A DNA stretch of 28,597 bases, taken from JBBCJT01 sp037190665. GTDB lineage: Bacteria > Pseudomonadota > Alphaproteobacteria > Acetobacterales > Acetobacteraceae. The notes below the pieces were generated by a model. It saw only the letters and a list, made by a program, of their open reading frames with translations. It was not told the DNA's origin and ran no database searches. The DNA lies in contig JBBCJT010000197.1 in NCBI GenBank assembly GCA_037190665.1, forward strand, positions 1-28,597, read 5' to 3'. Positions within the stretch are counted from its first letter, which is position 1; every line of letters starts with the position of its first letter. Below are positions 25,838 to 28,597 of this stretch, one piece after another. The position numbers and the translations under genes are program-made.

Positions 25838-28462
25838 ATGGACCTCGAACGGCTGGGCAAATACGAGCTTCGCCGCGTGCTCGGCAAAGGCGCGATGGGC
25901 ACGGTGTACGAAGGCTGGGACCCGGCCATCGAACGCACGGTCGCGATCAAGACCGTGCGCCTGCCGTCGAGCCACGACCCCGACGCGCTGGAGGAAGTGG
26001 CGCGTTTCCGGCGCGAGGCGCAGGCGGCGGGACGGCTGAGCCACCCCAACATCGTCGGCGTCTACGACACCGGCGAGACGGGCGATCTCGCCTGGATCGT
26101 GATGGAGTACGTGGACGGCCCGTCGCTGAAGGCCGCGTTCGACAAGAACGAGCGGATGCCGCTGCCGGAGATCGGCCGGGTGATGGACGGGCTGCTCGCC
26201 GGCCTCGCCTACTCGCACGGGCGCGGCGTGGTGCATCGCGACATCAAGCCCGCGAACGTGATGCTCACCTCCGAGGGCGCGGTGAAGATCGCCGATTTCG
26301 GCATCGCGCGGATCGAGAGCAGCTCGATGACGCAGGTGGGCACGGTGCTGGGCACGCCGGCCTACATGTCGCCCGAGCAGTTCCGCGGCGAGACGGTGGA
26401 CGCGCGCAGCGACATATATTCGGCGGGCGTGGTGCTGTACCAGTTGCTGACCGGGGAGCGGCCGTTCGACGGATCGGCCTCCGCGATCATGCACAAGGCG
26501 CTGAACACGGAGCCGCCGCGCCCGTCGGACCTTGCCGTGACCTCGCCCACCACGCTCGACTCGGTGGTGGCGAAGGCGATGGCCAAGCGCCCGTCCGACC
26601 GCTACGCGAGTGCGGCCGAGTTCGCCGAGGCGCTGCGCCGGGCGATCGCGGGCGGCGGGGTGTCGCAGTCCATCGCGATGGGCCCCGATGCGTTCGACGC
26701 GGATGCGACGATGGTCTCGCCCGCGACGCGCACCGCCACGCAGACCCGTGCGGCCGCGCCGCCCACCCCGCCGCCGCCGTCGCCCACGCGCGCGGGCAGC
26801 CACGATCCGGCGGCGCCGCGCGGGAAGTCCTCAACCGGGGTCGTGATCGGCGGTGGTGTCGCGGGGCTGGCCGCGATCGCGGCGGCGGTGTGGTTCTTCG
26901 TGATCCGTACGCCGGAGCCCGCGCCGACGCCGCCCCAGCCGCCGCAGGCCACGACCGAGACTCCGCCGCCGACGCGGACGGCGGATGCGACGCCGCAGCA
27001 GCCGACGCAGCAGACCCCGGCCACACCGCCGGTCACCACCACGCCGCCGGCGACACCGCAGGCGACGAGCGAACCCTCCTCGCCGCCACCGCAGCAGACC
27101 CCGGTCACACCGCCGACGACCACCACGCCGCCGGCGACACCGCAGGCGACGAGCGAGCCGTCTTCGCCGCCGCCACAACAGACTCCGGCCACACCGCCGG
27201 TGACCACCACGCCGCCGGTGACACCACGGGCGAGCAGCGAACCGTCTTCGCCGCCGCCACAACAGACTCCGACCACGCCACCGGCGACCAGCACGCCGGT
27301 GACACCGCGGGCGAGCGTCGAACCGACTTCGCCGCCGCCACAACAGACTCCGGCCACGCCGCCGGCGACCACCACGCCATCGACGCCGCGGGCGAGCAGC
27401 GAGCCATCTTCGCCGCCGCCGCAGCAGACCCCGGTCACACCGCCGGCCACCACCACGCCGCCGACGCCGCGGGCGACGAGCGAACCGTCCTCGCCCCCGC
27501 CACAGCCACCGACCGCGACCACGCCGCCGCAACCGCCGGCGCCTTCCGTCGTGCTGCCGCCGCTGACGCCATTGCCCGCCCAGCCGCCGCAGCAGGCCAC
27601 ACCGATCCAGCCTCCGCAGCCGCCACCGGTGCAGACGCCGCCGGCGCCGCCTCCGCCCCAGGTGCAGGCCCCGCCGCCGCAGCCTCCCGCGCCGACGGTG
27701 CAGTCACCCCCGCCGCAGACGCAGCCTCCGCCGCAGGTTGCGGCCGCCGGCCCCACGGCCGGCCAGATCCGCGAGGCGCTGTCCACGCGCCTCGCCGGCC
27801 TCGGCTGCACGCTCGCGACGGGCGAGATGGAGGGCGAGCGCGCCCGCGTCGCCGCCATCACCCGTAGCGGCATGTCGGAGAACATGCTGCGCGCCGCGGT
27901 ATCCGCCTCCGCCCCGGGCCGGGCCGATCTGCGCGTGCGCGCCTTCGCCGCCGATTACTGCCCGGCGATCGACGCCGTCCGCGGGGATGCCGACCGCTTC
28001 GGCGTCCGCGCCAGCGGCCTCACCGTCGCACTGCGCGGCGGCGGCGAACGCCTGCTCGACCACGACGCCGTGCGCCCGGTCGTCACCATGCCGGACTTCC
28101 CGGCCTACCTGACCCTGCTCTACCTGACGCGGGACGAGCAGGGGCAGGTCTGGGTCGGGCACCTCCACCCGAACCGGCTCGATCCCGGCAAGCGCTTCGC
28201 GCCGCGCCAGCGCCTCGACCTCGATCCGAAGGAGGATTCGGGCCCGACCCGCGGCACCCCGATCGCCGTGGGCGAGCCCTTCGGCACCGACATGATGCTC
28301 GCCATCGCCACCGAGCAGCCGCTGTTCCCCGGCTTCCGCTCGCAGGTCGAACCCCTCGCCGAACTGATGCCGGACCTGAACGCGGCCCTCGCCACGGCCC
28401 GGCAGCGCGGCAGCCGCGTCGCGGTCAACGGCTTCGTGCTGGAGACGGCACCGCGGCCATAG
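25838..28462 (+). CDS. Transmembrane Ser/Thr protein kinase with Pro-rich repeats and DUF4384-like C-terminal domain
   Basis: 874 residues. The N-terminal cytoplasmic kinase spans about 8-270. It has a glycine loop GKGAMG 16-21, Lys38 (VAIK), Glu60, catalytic HRD 133-135 with Lys137 and Asn140, DFG 153-155, and a Ser/Thr-rich activation loop (SSSMTQVGT) before SPE 178-180. All catalytic residues are intact. A single transmembrane helix lies at about 334-356 (VVIGGGVAGLAAIAAAVWFF). Residues about 361-645 are Pro/Thr/Gln-rich, including six tandem 27-28-residue repeats. A segment of about 646-745 has two cysteines, Cys657 and Cys708. It is followed by a DUF4384-like domain at about 748-835 (LTLLYLTRDEQGQVWVGHLHPN, MMLAIATEQPLF). 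The kinase is therefore inside and the sensor side outside. It begins 9 bp after the CHAT gene with AAGGCGG before the ATG, so it is in the same operon. Signal and substrates are unknown. Confidence 0.92.
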   Translation: MDLERLGKYELRRVLGKGAMGTVYEGWDPAIERTVAIKTVRLPSSHDPDALEEVARFRREAQAAGRLSHPNIVGVYDTGETGDLAWIVMEYVDGPSLKAAFDKNERMPLPEIGRVMDGLLAGLAYSHGRGVVHRDIKPANVMLTSEGAVKIADFGIARIESSSMTQVGTVLGTPAYMSPEQFRGETVDARSDIYSAGVVLYQLLTGERPFDGSASAIMHKALNTEPPRPSDLAVTSPTTLDSVVAKAMAKRPSDRYASAAEFAEALRRAIAGGGVSQSIAMGPDAFDADATMVSPATRTATQTRAAAPPTPPPPSPTRAGSHDPAAPRGKSSTGVVIGGGVAGLAAIAAAVWFFVIRTPEPAPTPPQPPQATTETPPPTRTADATPQQPTQQTPATPPVTTTPPATPQATSEPSSPPPQQTPVTPPTTTTPPATPQATSEPSSPPPQQTPATPPVTTTPPVTPRASSEPSSPPPQQTPTTPPATSTPVTPRASVEPTSPPPQQTPATPPATTTPSTPRASSEPSSPPPQQTPVTPPATTTPPTPRATSEPSSPPPQPPTATTPPQPPAPSVVLPPLTPLPAQPPQQATPIQPPQPPPVQTPPAPPPPQVQAPPPQPPAPTVQSPPPQTQPPPQVAAAGPTAGQIREALSTRLAGLGCTLATGEMEGERARVAAITRSGMSENMLRAAVSASAPGRADLRVRAFAADYCPAIDAVRGDADRFGVRASGLTVALRGGGERLLDHDAVRPVVTMPDFPAYLTLLYLTRDEQGQVWVGHLHPNRLDPGKRFAPRQRLDLDPKEDSGPTRGTPIAVGEPFGTDMMLAIATEQPLFPGFRSQVEPLAELMPDLNAALATARQRGSRVAVNGFVLETAPRP
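27008..27502 (+). repeat. Six tandem Pro/Thr-rich repeats in the kinase linker
   Basis: Six in-frame units, each starting QQTPxTPP and ending EPxSPPP. Units 1-3 are 28 residues (84 bp) and units 4-6 are 27 residues (81 bp), filling 495 bp exactly. Units 1-2 end TPQATSEPSSPPP; units 3-6 have TPRA in place of TPQA. Unit number may vary between strains by slippage. Confidence 0.93.
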
Positions 28463-28464
28463 CG

Positions 28465-28532
28465 CGGGGCGCTGCCCCGGGCCCCGGAAGGGGCTTTGCC
28501 CCTTCACCCCACCAGGGGGCACGGCCCCTTGG
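28465..28532 (+). terminator. Three successive G/C-rich hairpins after the kinase gene (repeat-type terminator region)
   Basis: CGGGGC-GCT-GCCCCG (28465-28479), GAAGGGGC-TTT-GCCCCTTC (28487-28505, perfect 8-bp stem) and CCAGGGGGC-ACG-GCCCCTTGG (28512-28532, one G-T wobble) begin two bases after the stop codon. There is no T-run, so intrinsic termination is not certain. The text resembles a dispersed intergenic repeat I associate with Acetobacteraceae genomes (a memory-based comparison). The remaining 65 bases to the window end show no gene. Confidence 0.6.
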
Positions 28533-28597
28533 ACCCGCGATTCCTTCAGAAAGGCTTAAGCAGGTCGTTCGACAGCCCCTACCCCCCACAACAAGCG

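Noticed and set aside
27008..27502. CRISPR-like regular repeats with about 84-bp period
   Set aside because: Repeats are contiguous without unique spacers, are in frame and continue the kinase Pro-rich linker; period changes by exactly one codon.

Overview
The window is very GC-rich DNA with dense, short-spaced genes. It looks like a chromosome segment of an alphaproteobacterium, most likely Acetobacteraceae (Roseomonas-like). I base this on the gyrB-recF-dnaN block, the putrescine-transporter and class Ib aminotransferase sequences, and the G/C-rich hairpin sequence after the last gene, which resembles intergenic repeats I associate with that family. The family assignment is inference. I saw no tRNA, rRNA, CRISPR array, insertion sequence or oriC.

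Left part (1-11462, all on the minus strand, so transcribed right to left). Transcription order begins with a complete PotFGHI-type polyamine ABC importer: potF, ATPase, potH, potI. Next come two tandem, colinear 400-residue class Ib aspartate-type aminotransferases, then a double-GNAT acetyltransferase, then a DinB-family metalloprotein. The housekeeping block dnaN, recF and gyrB (cut by the window edge) follows. Junctions are very tight, with 4-bp, 4-bp and 1-bp overlaps. Two genes have N-termini that look coding but have no ATG, GTG or TTG: the GNAT gene (probably CTG behind a GAGGAA site) and the transporter ATPase. Two junctions carry small tandem duplications of the start/stop region (dnaN/recF and potH/potI).

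Middle (11463-11776): a 314-bp divergent intergenic region with inverted repeats.

Right part (11777-28462, plus strand): a four-gene locus on its own strand. It encodes (1) an outer-membrane two-partner-secretion transporter (TpsB, ShlB/FhaC family); (2) a giant 3087-residue TpsA exoprotein with an FHA-type secretion domain, a long repetitive beta-helix and only two cysteines, both near the C-terminus; (3) a predicted lipoprotein with TPR-like repeats and a CHAT (caspase-like) protease domain, its ATG overlapping the TpsA stop; (4) a Ser/Thr kinase with a transmembrane segment, a long proline-rich repetitive region, a cysteine-pair segment and a DUF4384-like C-terminal domain. The last three genes are separated by -1 and 9 bp, so they are very probably co-expressed. 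My working hypothesis is an envelope system in which the TpsA fibre is exported through TpsB and is processed, anchored or surveyed by the lipoprotein CHAT protease, with the kinase reporting envelope state to the cytoplasm. The domain calls are well supported. The functional link is inference.

The window ends (28463-28597) with three successive G/C-rich hairpins after the kinase stop.
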